Positions 50,481-59,364 of a stretch of 64,000 nt of DNA are shown piece by piece. The stretch lies in contig JBMSQB010000010.1 in assembly GCA_049423065.1 (NCBI GenBank), forward strand, positions 5,730 to 69,729, read 5' to 3'. The notes beneath the pieces are model-generated. The model saw nothing but the letters and a program-made list of their open reading frames with translations, searched no databases and had not been told where the DNA came from. How positions within the stretch are numbered: position 1 is the first letter of the stretch; the number at the start of each line of letters is the position of its first letter. Both the position numbers and the translations under genes were made by a program. The stretch is from SYIM01 sp041182885. Its GTDB lineage: Bacteria > Pseudomonadota > Gammaproteobacteria > Burkholderiales > Burkholderiaceae_E.

Positions 50481-51586
50481 GCTGCGGCCCCAAGCTGAAT
50501 GCCCATCGCATCGAGCGCATCGCTGACCGCCACGACCGCACGCGAGATGTCGTTGACGGTGATGGCGCCGATACACCCGATTCTGAACGTGTCAATCTTT
50601 GTGAGCTTTCCCGGATAGAGAATGAAGCCCGAGTCGCGTACCCGCCGATAAAGTTCGGGAAAGCTATAGGCGGGATGATCGGGCGCCAGAAAGGTCACGA
50701 TGATGGGTGACTGAACATCGTCGGGCAGCAGCGTCTTGAATCCCAGCCTGCGCATTCCACTGACCAGCTCCATGCACTGCATCCGGTACCGCCTGCCCCG
50801 AGCGGGCTGGCCGCCCTCTTCCACAAACTGGTCGATCGCACTTCGCAGCGCAGCAACAACATGAGTCGGCGGCGTATACCGCCACTGACCAGTGCGCTGC
50901 AGATAACTCCACTGGTCATGGAGATCGAGGGCAAGAGAATGACAGTTCCCCGAAGCGTGCGACAGGCTGGCTGTACTTGCGATGACAAAGCCCATGCCCG
51001 GGACGCCCTCCAGGCACTTCCCTGAGGCCGCAATAAGGACGTCGATCGGCGTGTTGGATACGTCGATGGCGAGCGCCGCGAATGAACTCATCGCGTCGAC
51101 AACGAGCGCACGCCCGTGGTCGGCCACGACCCGCGCCAACTCGTCCAGCGAATTGAGCACACCGGTTCCGGTCTCGCAGTGCACCAGCGCAACATGGGTA
51201 ATGTCAGGATCAGAGATCAGCGCAGCCGCCACCCTGCCCACGTCAACTGGCTCATCTTCGCGGTGCTCGATGACGCTGGCTTCACGATCCAAAGCCTGCA
51301 GTATCCGAATGATACGGTCGGCATAGGCGCCATTGCTGGGAACCAGCACCTTGCCGTCTCGCGGCACAAAGGTACCGAGCGCCGCCTCGACGGCAAAGGT
51401 ACCGCTTCCCTGAAGCGGTACGCAGGCATGGGTTCTGCCGCCGCCTGCGATCTCTAGTAGGTCTGCGCAGACCGAAGCCGTCAGACGATTGAATTCACTG
51501 TCCCACGAACCCCAGTCGGACAGCATCGCGCTCCGCGTCCGCTCGCTGGTGGTGAGGGGGCCAGGCGTGAGAAGAATGGGCTGCAC
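50477..51586 (-). CDS. phnW: 2-aminoethylphosphonate--pyruvate transaminase
   Basis: A 369-residue class V PLP aminotransferase converting 2-aminoethylphosphonate and pyruvate to phosphonoacetaldehyde and alanine. Typical PhnW residues are the start ILLTPGPLTTSERTRSAML, LQGSGTFAVEAALGTFVP, HCETGTGVLNSLDEL, D164 (VVDAMSSF) and the Schiff-base Lys190 in AASGKCLEGVPGMGFVIA. The C-terminal YPGKLTKIDTFRIGCIGAI is diagnostic. It follows the alcohol dehydrogenase gene by 15 nt and overlaps the HD oxygenase gene. Confidence 0.95.
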   Translation of the reverse strand: MQPILLTPGPLTTSERTRSAMLSDWGSWDSEFNRLTASVCADLLEIAGGGRTHACVPLQGSGTFAVEAALGTFVPRDGKVLVPSNGAYADRIIRILQALDREASVIEHREDEPVDVGRVAAALISDPDITHVALVHCETGTGVLNSLDELARVVADHGRALVVDAMSSFAALAIDVSNTPIDVLIAASGKCLEGVPGMGFVIASTASLSHASGNCHSLALDLHDQWSYLQRTGQWRYTPPTHVVAALRSAIDQFVEEGGQPARGRRYRMQCMELVSGMRRLGFKTLLPDDVQSPIIVTFLAPDHPAYSFPELYRRVRDSGFILYPGKLTKIDTFRIGCIGAITVNDISRAVVAVSDALDAMGIQLGAAA

Positions 51587-51601
51587 ACCGCGCCTCGTCG
51601 A

Positions 51602-52705
51602 TCAAGGAACGATCGCCGCGCGGAGAACGCGACGGGATGCCGCATCACGCATCGCTCGGGTCGCCTGCTCCAGGGGGTAGCGCGCATCGACCAGCTCGGA
51701 AAACGGGAAGCGCGACCGGTTGGCGACTACGAAATCGAGGGCCTCGATCAGGTGCCGCGGATGATAGTTGTGTATGCCGCGGATCGACACCATCTTGCGC
51801 ACGATCTTGTGGGCATCGATGGTGGTGATCGCACCGGGGCTGACAAGCCCGGCCAGAACAAAGGTGCCACCGGTACGAACCAGATCAAGCCCCACAGCCA
51901 CCGCTTCAGCGGCACCACACACCTCGATGACCGCATCAGGACCGGCCGGCAGGCAGTGCGAAGCAATCGCAGTCTGGAGCGCCTCGGTTTCGGTCGCTGC
52001 ATCCAGCGCGACATCGACCCCGAAGCGCCCCGCAAGTTCGCGCCGCCCTGGATGCGCGTCGATGCCTACCACCAACCGCGCGCCGCGCGACTTGGCGAGC
52101 GCCGCACCATAAAGCCCGAGCAGGCCAAGCCCCTGAATCACCACCGTGCTGCCGAGTCGAATGTCGGCCGCCTCGGTCACCGCTACCATCGTGGCAACAC
52201 CACAATTGAGTGGTGCAGCCTCGGCGTCGCTCAGCTCATCGGGAAGACGCAGGATCCATGACTTCGGCAGGATGTAGCAGTATTCGGCAAAGCCGCCGTG
52301 GTGATGCGGCGGAGTCGTGGCTGCCATGTGGCCGTATTTTTCGACCCCGCGCGATTTTTGCGGCATGCCGAGCACGTCGGAATAATAGTCATCCCCTGGG
52401 ATGAAGTACTCGCTCCAGGTCACGCGATCGCCCGGCTTCAGCGGTTCGCCGCGCATGTCGTGGGTCAGGCCCTCGCCGAGGGCGGTAATGGCCCCCACGA
52501 TTTCGTGGCCGGGCAGAGCCGGACAAGGGCTGGGACGGTGCCCTTCGTAGGAATGGATATCGGAGCGGCATATCGTTGACATGCTTACCCTGACCAGCGC
52601 TTCGCCCATCGCAAGCGGCCGCAACGGGTAGTAAGCGATTTCAAATTCGGCGTTGGGCGCGCTGTAGCTTGCCAAACGGGACGAAGCGGGGATCGACACG
52701 ATCAC
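51602..52705 (-). CDS. Phosphonate-catabolism-associated zinc-type alcohol dehydrogenase
   Basis: A 367-residue medium-chain dehydrogenase resembling the family of phosphonate-cluster alcohol dehydrogenases. Catalytic-zinc residues are present: C46 (TICRSDIHSYEG), H67-E68 (PGHEIVG) and a later Cys (LNCGVATMVAV). The Rossmann turn is IQGLGLLGLYGAALAKSRGA. The loop that binds structural zinc in most MDR enzymes (about residues 100-120) has no cysteine, with QKS where relatives have QKC. The substrate is probably a hydroxyalkylphosphonate such as 2-hydroxyethylphosphonate, giving phosphonoacetaldehyde for PhnY. The start overlaps the phnA stop by 4 nt. Confidence 0.87.
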   Translation of the reverse strand: MIVSIPASSRLASYSAPNAEFEIAYYPLRPLAMGEALVRVSMSTICRSDIHSYEGHRPSPCPALPGHEIVGAITALGEGLTHDMRGEPLKPGDRVTWSEYFIPGDDYYSDVLGMPQKSRGVEKYGHMAATTPPHHHGGFAEYCYILPKSWILRLPDELSDAEAAPLNCGVATMVAVTEAADIRLGSTVVIQGLGLLGLYGAALAKSRGARLVVGIDAHPGRRELAGRFGVDVALDAATETEALQTAIASHCLPAGPDAVIEVCGAAEAVAVGLDLVRTGGTFVLAGLVSPGAITTIDAHKIVRKMVSIRGIHNYHPRHLIEALDFVVANRSRFPFSELVDARYPLEQATRAMRDAASRRVLRAAIVP

Positions 52706-53973
52706 GCCGTCCCGTTGATCGCAAAGTCGAAAATCATGTGGCTCTTGAGTGGCCAGCGGGCGGCGCGCTCACGGTATTCCCGATTTAGCGGACGGCTCAA
52801 AATGAACGGGACCCGGGCTTCGGCAACCGCGCCGTGGCTTCTTAGCCTGGCATCGACAAGCTGCGACAGATCATGGTCGGCACTGCTTGCTCCAATCACC
52901 GTGCCGGCATCGCCGATCACCACGACATCGGCTTCACGGTCTTCGGGCAACTCGAATCGGGCACAGGCCTGCTCGCGGGAAAGCGCCAGTTCGACGCCTG
53001 GAATCGCAGCAGCCGCCTCAATCACCGACTGCGCAGAGACCGCACCCGACCGCAGCCATACGCGCACAAACCCACCTAGCGCACCGTGATGCCGGACAAA
53101 CGCATCGGTGATCGGGCAGATCACGCGGGTCGCCCCGCTGCCCAAGGCGCGATCAAGCACATCCTGTAGGAAAACAACATTCGGACTGCCATCGGCGCGC
53201 GACTTGTCGTTCATGCCGTGGTCAGCGGTGAGAGCGAGGGTAACCCCCTGGGCTTCAAGCCGCCCAAACGCGTTATCGATGCGGCGGTAAAACTCGTTGG
53301 CGACCAGATCGCCGGGCGCATGCTTGTGCTGAATGTAGTCGGTCAGGGACAGATACATGAGGTCGGGGCGCCTCTGCTGCAGCAATATGACCCCCGCCTC
53401 AAGCACGAAGAGTGACAGATCCATGGAGTACATGTCGGGCTGCGCCATGCCAACCAGATCCAGAACACGGTCAATCCCGTTTTCCTCAAGAGTGCAGCGG
53501 TCCGCCAGCTCAGACGAGAAGCTGATGTTGCCTCGGGTCACGTCGAGGTCCTTGCCGAGTTGCCGCCGAAGCTTGTCCTTGGCAGTGATGGACACCACCT
53601 TCGCGCCGGCGTCGGCAAAGGTCGCAAGGATCGTTCGGCTTCTGAGGAGCTCTGGCCCGGTCATCACCACCGCTTCGTCGTGCTCATTCAGGTAGAAATT
53701 TCCGGAAATTCCGTGAACTGAGGCGGGCGCACCCGTGATCAGCGACATGTTGTTCGGACAGGTGAAGCTCGGCACCGTACCGTCCGCGATCTGGTAATGC
53801 CCTTCATCGATGAAGCGGCTGATATGGGGGATGATTCCTTCGCGGCGCGCCTGATCGATGTAGGCGGGATCACCGCCGTCGATACACACCACAACGACCG
53901 GCCGATCGGGCCAGCGATATCGGATTCCGTTCAGTTCGATGGACATGTTCTGGCTTGTGCCGCCCTTGGTCAT
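52702..53973 (-). CDS. phnA: Phosphonoacetate hydrolase
   Basis: A 423-residue alkaline-phosphatase-superfamily enzyme that hydrolyses phosphonoacetate to acetate and phosphate. The di-zinc site residues are recognisable: D32 (CIDGGDPAY), the nucleophile Thr71 (VPSFTCPNN), D-x3-H in SLTDYIQHKHAPG, D-H in TADHGMNDKS, and the C-terminal His in SHMIFDFAING. The length and the AP-fold order match Pseudomonas fluorescens PhnA, not the unrelated E. coli protein of that name. An internal ATG at 53946 (MSIELNGIRY) is an alternative start. Confidence 0.94.
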   Translation of the reverse strand: MTKGGTSQNMSIELNGIRYRWPDRPVVVVCIDGGDPAYIDQARREGIIPHISRFIDEGHYQIADGTVPSFTCPNNMSLITGAPASVHGISGNFYLNEHDEAVVMTGPELLRSRTILATFADAGAKVVSITAKDKLRRQLGKDLDVTRGNISFSSELADRCTLEENGIDRVLDLVGMAQPDMYSMDLSLFVLEAGVILLQQRRPDLMYLSLTDYIQHKHAPGDLVANEFYRRIDNAFGRLEAQGVTLALTADHGMNDKSRADGSPNVVFLQDVLDRALGSGATRVICPITDAFVRHHGALGGFVRVWLRSGAVSAQSVIEAAAAIPGVELALSREQACARFELPEDREADVVVIGDAGTVIGASSADHDLSQLVDARLRSHGAVAEARVPFILSRPLNREYRERAARWPLKSHMIFDFAINGTA

Positions 53974-53991
53974 GAGTCTGTCGCGTGTAAG

Positions 53992-54789
53992 TCAAACCGC
54001 CCAGCGTCGAACGCTCGCCGAAGCAAGATCGATCAGGGTCACTGAAACAATGATGATCAACAAAATGGCAGACGTCTGCGCGTATTCGAATCCACGGATC
54101 GCTTCATGGAGAACGACTCCGATTCCGCCAGCACCCACCATGCCAACCACCGATGCCGAGCGGACATTCGACTCGAAGCGGTAAAGCGAATACGACACCC
54201 AGTGTGGCAATACCTGGGGAATCACCCCATACAAAATGCCTTCGAGCGCATTCGCGCCGGTCGACCGAACCCCTTCCACCGGGCGCGGATCGATCGCCTC
54301 CACCGCCTCGGCAAACAGTTTCGCCAGCACACCGGTCGTGTGCACCCACAACGCCAGCACACCGGCAAATGGCCCGAGACCGACCGCGACGATGAACAGC
54401 ATCGCGAACACCATCTCGTTGATGGCGCGCGCGGCATCCATCAGGCGTCGGACGGGCTGATAGATCCAAACAGGCGAGATATTCTCGGCGCACAAGAGCC
54501 CAAGCGGTACGGCGCACACCACGGCCAGAAAAGTACCCCATACGGCGATGTGCACCGTGATGATCATTTCCTGCAGATAGATTGGCCACTCGTAGAAGTC
54601 AGGCGGAAAGAATTCCCGGCTGAAAACAGCCATGTTCGCCGAGTCTTCGATCAGCGCCATCGGCCGGATTTCTGCCCCCTGCCAGGACCAGATCAAAAGC
54701 ATCAGAAATAGCCCCCACCCCAGCTGGGTGAGCAGCCCGGAAGAGGGGGGCTTGAGCGGCACTCGGTCGAGCGATACCCGGTCTGTCAT
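53992..54789 (-). CDS. phnE: Phosphonate ABC transporter permease
   Basis: A 265-residue PhnE-type permease, start MTDRVSLDRV at 54789. Typical regions are INEMVFAMLFIVAVGLGPFAG, the EAA loop AEAVEAIDPRPVEGVRSTGA and RSASVVGMVGAGGIGVVLHE. About six hydrophobic helices are present. It follows phnD by 25 bp and precedes phnA by 18 bp, tying transport to phosphonoacetate breakdown. Confidence 0.93.
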   Translation of the reverse strand: MTDRVSLDRVPLKPPSSGLLTQLGWGLFLMLLIWSWQGAEIRPMALIEDSANMAVFSREFFPPDFYEWPIYLQEMIITVHIAVWGTFLAVVCAVPLGLLCAENISPVWIYQPVRRLMDAARAINEMVFAMLFIVAVGLGPFAGVLALWVHTTGVLAKLFAEAVEAIDPRPVEGVRSTGANALEGILYGVIPQVLPHWVSYSLYRFESNVRSASVVGMVGAGGIGVVLHEAIRGFEYAQTSAILLIIIVSVTLIDLASASVRRWAV

Positions 54790-54814
54790 GGTCGGCGTCT
54801 GGTCGCCTGGCGGA

Positions 54815-55780
54815 TCACTTCTGGGAAGCGAGCGCAGCCAGCTGCGCATCAATGTCGGCGAGCTTGGCCTTCTTGTCGGCCGCGGGCATGCGCTCATCCG
54901 ACTCGATCTTTGTGCGGTCCTTGAACAACTCCAGCTGGCGAATCGGAATCAGTTGCGCATCGGTCGACACCTTGAAGCCTGCAAGCCGGTACATGTTCTT
55001 CAGGATTTCCTTCTCGCGATCATCACGGCCGTAGCTCACGACGAAGTCCTGAACCTTTTTCTTCACATCTGCCGGCAGATCCTTGCGCCAGACCAGCGGA
55101 TCGCGCGGAATCAGCGGGGAGGTCCAGAGAATCCGGATCTGCTCGAGCTTCTCGGGCGACTTCTCCTTCATCTTGTCGGTCATTTCGCTGTTGCTGGTCG
55201 CCAGATCCACCTGCTTGTTCAACACAGCAAGGAAATTGCCCTCGTGGTTCGAAGACCGCGTCACCCTGAAGTGAGTGCGGGGATCGAGCTTGTTGAGCGT
55301 GAATACATAATAAGTGGGCACCAGCGTGCCGGAAGTCGACGAGGGGTCACCAATCCCGAACGAGTAGCTCTTGCCATTCTTCAGCACATCGTCGAGGCTC
55401 TTGATCGGCGAATCCCGGTGCGTGATGAGATAGGAATAGTAGCCAGGCGTTCCGTCGAGATCGACAAACTGCGCGAACACCTCGCCGTTGGAGCGATCGA
55501 CCGCTTCGATGGCCGACTTGTTGCCGTACCACGCGATCTGGACTTTGTTGAAGCGTTGCGCTTCGATAATTCCCGCATATTCCGTTGCATAGAAGCCATT
55601 GACCTTCATTCCGATGGCTTTGCTCATGTCGGTGAGGAAGGGCTCCCACATCTGGCGAAGCGCTCCAGCCTTCTCGGTTGCAATGACACCGAAGTTGATC
55701 TCCTTCAGCTCAGAGGCATGCGCCATGCAGGCCACAGACAGGGCGAATGCCCCGACAAGCGATTTGAGAGGGTTCTTCAT
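54815..55780 (-). CDS. phnD: Phosphonate ABC substrate-binding protein
   Basis: A 321-residue PhnD. The signal peptide is MKNPLKSLVGAFALSVACMA, preceded by a GGAGAA Shine-Dalgarno. PhnD features are INFGVIATEKAGALRQMWEP, NKVQIAWYGNKSAIEAVDRS, the phosphonate-binding turn GDPSSTSGTLVPTYY, and the RVTRSSNHEGNFLAVLNKQV segment. The E. coli PhnD signature of aromatic and Ser/Thr ligand residues is well kept, so 2-aminoethylphosphonate is a likely ligand. It has a Lys-rich helical C-terminus. Confidence 0.95.
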   Translation of the reverse strand: MKNPLKSLVGAFALSVACMAHASELKEINFGVIATEKAGALRQMWEPFLTDMSKAIGMKVNGFYATEYAGIIEAQRFNKVQIAWYGNKSAIEAVDRSNGEVFAQFVDLDGTPGYYSYLITHRDSPIKSLDDVLKNGKSYSFGIGDPSSTSGTLVPTYYVFTLNKLDPRTHFRVTRSSNHEGNFLAVLNKQVDLATSNSEMTDKMKEKSPEKLEQIRILWTSPLIPRDPLVWRKDLPADVKKKVQDFVVSYGRDDREKEILKNMYRLAGFKVSTDAQLIPIRQLELFKDRTKIESDERMPAADKKAKLADIDAQLAALASQK

Positions 55781-55812
55781 GAATTCTCCATTCGGGTTGC
55801 TCGATTGGGACA

Positions 55813-56658
55813 TCAGGAACGAAAAGCCGATGCGAGCGTCCGCTGCCGGAACGCCATCTCGGGCGCGCCTTCCGACCGGGGTGCGAACAGTTCCCACGCG
55901 CTGCTGCCATACAGGGTCGCCAGCAACTCCGGGGTGAGCGCCGAGGACGGCCCGTCAAAGACAACCTTCCCCGCATTGAGCGCGATGGTTCGCTCGCAGT
56001 AACGGATGGCGAAATCCACTTGGTGAAGGGACACCAAAACGGTGCAACCGTGCTGACGATTCAGGGACTGGAGCAACTCCATCACGCGTCGGGACGATTC
56101 CGGGTCGAGCGAGGCGATTGGCTCGTCGGCGAGAATGAGCCGCGCGCCCTGTACGAGGCAGCGGGCAAGCGCCGCGCGCTGCTGCTGACCTCCCGACAGG
56201 GTGCTGGCGCGACGCCAGGCGGTATCCTCGATTCCCATCGCTGCCAACGCCTCGATTGCCTGGCGCCGTTGCCCTGGCGTAAAGCGCATCAGCAGGCTTC
56301 GCCACCATGGCGTGCGGTGCAGCTGCCCGACCAGCACGTTGACGATCACCGGAAGTCGATTGACGAGATTGAACTGCTGGAAGACGAACCCCACACGACT
56401 TCGGACCTCGTTGGCCCTACAAACCAGTTCGCCGGCGACCTGCACCGGAGTGCCGAGGACCTCTACGTCACCACCTGTCGCAGTAATGAATCCAGGAATG
56501 TGTCTCAGCAGGGTCGATTTACCCGACCCAGACGCGCCCAGTAGCGCAACCATCTCGCCTTCGCGGACACGAATCGAAACGCCGTCCAGCGCCAGGCAGC
56601 CGTCGAAGGACTTGCTGAGGTCGCGTGTCACCAGGGCATCAGGCACAGTGGCTTCCAT
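55813..56658 (-). CDS. phnC: Phosphonate ABC transporter ATPase
   Basis: A 281-residue PhnC. Walker A is GASGSGKST (41-49), signature LSGGQQQRAALARCL, Walker B LILADEPIASLD, and the PhnC segments VGFVFQQFNLVNRLPVIVNV and VSLHQVDFAIRYCERTIALN. The ~25-residue C-terminal extension after YGSSAWELF is unusual. The start at 56658 (MEATVPDALV) makes it the first gene of operon B, divergent from phnY across 172 bp. Confidence 0.93.
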   Translation of the reverse strand: MEATVPDALVTRDLSKSFDGCLALDGVSIRVREGEMVALLGASGSGKSTLLRHIPGFITATGGDVEVLGTPVQVAGELVCRANEVRSRVGFVFQQFNLVNRLPVIVNVLVGQLHRTPWWRSLLMRFTPGQRRQAIEALAAMGIEDTAWRRASTLSGGQQQRAALARCLVQGARLILADEPIASLDPESSRRVMELLQSLNRQHGCTVLVSLHQVDFAIRYCERTIALNAGKVVFDGPSSALTPELLATLYGSSAWELFAPRSEGAPEMAFRQRTLASAFRS

Positions 56659-56830
56659 GTCACACGATTGCAATGAACGAGATCTAAAACGGCCGACAGA
56701 CAAGCGTGGAATTTGTGTGGGGCGATGTACAACCTCGCCCGCTAAGCATCGTGTACCGACATGACGGTTTGTTTACGGCGCCGCGAACCGAGGGCGTCGG
56801 GTCAGATGAGCGCCGTCTCAACGGAGAACC
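56659..56830. promoter_or_regulatory. Divergent promoter region, phnC3 operon / phnY
   Basis: A 172-bp gap that must contain promoters for both halves of the phosphonate pathway. A weak Pho-box-like pair lies at 56761-56778: ATGACGG, 4 nt, TTTACGG (minus-strand CCGTAAA and CCGTCAT). GATGTAC and CGTGTAC sequences near 56724-56756 form an imperfect repeat. A CGGAGA Shine-Dalgarno precedes phnY. Confidence 0.45.
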
Positions 56831-58261
56831 ATGAGAATTTTCGACGAAGCAATGAGAATCAATGGCGAGCGCCGGCGACGCTCATCCGTGATCGAGGTGT
56901 TCGATCCGTTCAGCGCTCGATGCATCGGTACCGTACCGCGAGCCGAAATCCGGGACGTCAGAGACGCCATCGATGCTGCAGCCGCGTATCGGCCGCATCT
57001 CAGCCGCTACCAGCGCTCGGAGATCCTCGGCCAGGCCGCCGCCGAAGTCGTGGCCAGAACCCGGGAAATCGCCGAGCTGATCACGCTTGAGTCGGGCCTG
57101 AGCCTTCAGGACAGCCTGTATGAGGCAGGCCGGGTGCGGGACGTGCTGCTATTTGGATCCCGCGCCGCGCTCGTCGATGACGGCGAGATCTTCTCTTGCG
57201 ACATCACGCCACACGGCCGGGAGCGACGGGTCTACACGCAGCGCAGTCCGCTTCTTGGTGTGATCACCGCGATCACGCCCTTCAACCATCCGATGAATCA
57301 GGTCGCGCACAAAGTGGTTCCTTCGATCGCAACCAACAACCGGCTTGTGCTGAAGCCATCGGAGAAGGTACCGCTGTCGGCACTCCTCTTTGCGGACATT
57401 CTTTACGAGGCGGGCCTGCCACCGCCCATGTTCCAGGTGGTGACCGGCGAGCCCGCGGAAATCGCGCTCGAACTCCTCACCCACCCATCGGTTGAGTTGA
57501 TCACCTTCACCGGCGGCGCATCAATTGGCAAGCAGATCGCTCAGGTAGCGGGCTATCGCCGCATGGTGCTTGAGCTTGGTGGCAACGATCCGCTGATCGT
57601 AATGGACGATGCCGATCTGGAGGAAGCAGCGACGCTCGCCGCTTCCGGGTCGTACAAGAACTCGGGTCAGCGCTGCACGGCGGTCAAGCGAATCCTTGCA
57701 CACGAGTCGATCGCTGATGACTTTGTCGATCGCCTGGTGGCAAAGACGCGGGCATGGAGCTTTGGCAATCCCGGCGACCCGTCAATCGAGATGGGGACGG
57801 TCATCAGTGAACGGGCTGCGATGCTTTTCGAGTCACGCGTCAACACCGCTATGCGGCAAGGCGCAAAGCTTCTGGTCGGAAACGACAGGGATGGCGCCCT
57901 GTATTCACCGACCGTGCTCGATCATGTTCGACCCGAGATGGAACTGGTTCGCGAGGAGACCTTCGGCCCGGTCTCGCCAGTCATCCGCTTCAGCGACCTG
58001 GACGAAGCGATCCGGATTGCGAATGGAACCGCGTTCGGGCTGTCGTCGTCGGTGTGCACCAATAGACTGGATGTCGTCACGAAGCTCGTCAACGAACTGC
58101 ACGTCGGCACGATCAATGTTCGCGAGGTTCCGGGCTTTCGCCTTGAGCTGACGCCCTTTGGCGGTATCAAGGACTCAGGCCTTGGCTACAAGGAGGGCGT
58201 TGTCGAAGCAATGAAGAGCTTCACAACGATCAAGACCTACTCGCTTCCGTGGCCGACCTGA
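56831..58261 (+). CDS. phnY: Phosphonoacetaldehyde dehydrogenase
   Basis: A 476-residue aldehyde dehydrogenase oxidising phosphonoacetaldehyde to phosphonoacetate. Visible features are the coenzyme strand GVITAITPFNHPMNQVAHKV, FTGGASIGKQIA, the general-base Glu in VLELGGNDP near 248, and the catalytic Cys in NSGQRCTAVKR near 281. PhnY assignment over other ALDHs is supported by N-terminal length, the phosphonate-family stretch NELHVGTINVREVPGFRLEL and its divergence from a phnCDE-phnA-phnW operon. NAD is the expected cofactor. Confidence 0.93.
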   Translation: MRIFDEAMRINGERRRRSSVIEVFDPFSARCIGTVPRAEIRDVRDAIDAAAAYRPHLSRYQRSEILGQAAAEVVARTREIAELITLESGLSLQDSLYEAGRVRDVLLFGSRAALVDDGEIFSCDITPHGRERRVYTQRSPLLGVITAITPFNHPMNQVAHKVVPSIATNNRLVLKPSEKVPLSALLFADILYEAGLPPPMFQVVTGEPAEIALELLTHPSVELITFTGGASIGKQIAQVAGYRRMVLELGGNDPLIVMDDADLEEAATLAASGSYKNSGQRCTAVKRILAHESIADDFVDRLVAKTRAWSFGNPGDPSIEMGTVISERAAMLFESRVNTAMRQGAKLLVGNDRDGALYSPTVLDHVRPEMELVREETFGPVSPVIRFSDLDEAIRIANGTAFGLSSSVCTNRLDVVTKLVNELHVGTINVREVPGFRLELTPFGGIKDSGLGYKEGVVEAMKSFTTIKTYSLPWPT

Positions 58262-58277
58262 TCCGCGGGAGACAAGA

Positions 58278-59108
58278 TTGAATTTCAGTGGCGAAGCACG
58301 CGACTATCTGAGTGTGATCCTTGCCCGGGCGCAACACAGTCCGGTTGATTCCTGGACGTCATGGTGGCTGGACGGATGTCCATTTCGCCTGGGCCGGCTG
58401 TCCGTCGAGCGCGCAGAGCGCCTGTCTGTCGCATTGCCGGCAGACGCACCCCTTGCAAGGGTGGGCGGGCACTACCTCTGGCACGCAGCTCACCTGTCGG
58501 CGAGCGAGCGAAGCGAAATGCTGCAATCGATTGCCGAGGAGCTCCGCAACCACGGACTTATCACGGGCTGGCGGGGGGAGGCGTTTTCAACCTGGGGTCA
58601 CCGGCAGGATAGCTGGCCTTATGAACAGCCGGAGCTCTTCCGGCTCGAACGAGCTGCCTTCAGATATTTCGGCTTGCGCAGTCACGCTGTGCATGTCCAC
58701 GGCCTCGGTCACGATGGCCGGATGTGGTGCGGACGACGCTCGCTCAGCAAGGCAATCGACCCAGACCGCCTGGACAACCTTGCCGCGGGCGGCATTCCCG
58801 CGGGAGAGGGTCTGGAGGAATGCGCCATCCGGGAGGTATTCGAAGAGGCGGGCCTCACACGAACGCCCTCCGATCTGATCGGTCCGCAGCGTGAAGTCCT
58901 GACCGAAAGGCTGGCGCCCGAGGGTTGGCACAGCGAACGACTGTTTGTGTTCTCGCTTGCGCTCGGACCCGACGACCACCCTGTCAATCAGGACGGCGAG
59001 GTGAGCCGGTTTCACGCGCTCGAGGCGGCAGAAGTAATCGATCTGATACGGACTGGCTCGTTTACCGAAGACGCGGCATGCGCCATCGCTGCAACTTTCT
59101 GCCGCTAG
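58278..59108 (+). CDS. NUDIX hydrolase with N-terminal DUF4743-like domain
   Basis: A 276-residue protein beginning at TTG, 16 nt after phnY with a GGGAGA Shine-Dalgarno. The C-terminal half is a NUDIX domain; the box G-x5-E-x7-R-E-x2-E-E-x-G is complete near residues 170-193 (starts GGIPAGEGLEE, ends REVFEEAGL). The first ~125 residues resemble the DUF4743 domain found in Tnr3-like thiamin-associated NUDIX proteins. The substrate is probably a nucleotide or cofactor diphosphate. Why it sits in a phosphonate operon is unclear. Confidence 0.85.
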   Translation: MNFSGEARDYLSVILARAQHSPVDSWTSWWLDGCPFRLGRLSVERAERLSVALPADAPLARVGGHYLWHAAHLSASERSEMLQSIAEELRNHGLITGWRGEAFSTWGHRQDSWPYEQPELFRLERAAFRYFGLRSHAVHVHGLGHDGRMWCGRRSLSKAIDPDRLDNLAAGGIPAGEGLEECAIREVFEEAGLTRTPSDLIGPQREVLTERLAPEGWHSERLFVFSLALGPDDHPVNQDGEVSRFHALEAAEVIDLIRTGSFTEDAACAIAATFCR

Positions 59109-59364
59109 CGCCGCCAGCCACCGCCAGTGTTGTGCCGTTGATCACGCCGCTCGTCGGGATGCAACCTCAAGCGGTGTCAGAAGCAAACGTATTGAATCCT
59201 TCGACGGCCGATCTGCAGGATCATCCAAAGACGTTCAGCCAACCATTTTCGATGATGCACTGCTGAGGTGCGCTGATCAATCGAAAGCCTGATCCGTCAT
59301 CAATTCTTCATGCAGCCCCCTGACACTGTTCGCAACACGTTGTCATCTCAGTCCGGAGGGGTTC
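59109..59364 (+). promoter_or_regulatory. Intergenic region before the AEP-type transporter; weak Pho-box candidate
   Basis: A 256-bp gap without coding signal. Near its end, CCGTCAT (59294-59300), 4 nt and TCTTCAT (59305-59311) form an 11-bp-period pair resembling a Pho box (six and four of seven consensus positions), about 54 nt before the next ATG. A CCGGAGG Shine-Dalgarno lies at 59350-59356. The transporter genes probably start a separate transcript here. Confidence 0.35.

Noticed and set aside
52702..53973. General phosphodiesterase/nucleotide pyrophosphatase
   Set aside because: The alkaline-phosphatase fold is shared, but length, motif order and the phnCDE/phnW/phnY context fit phosphonoacetate hydrolase better.
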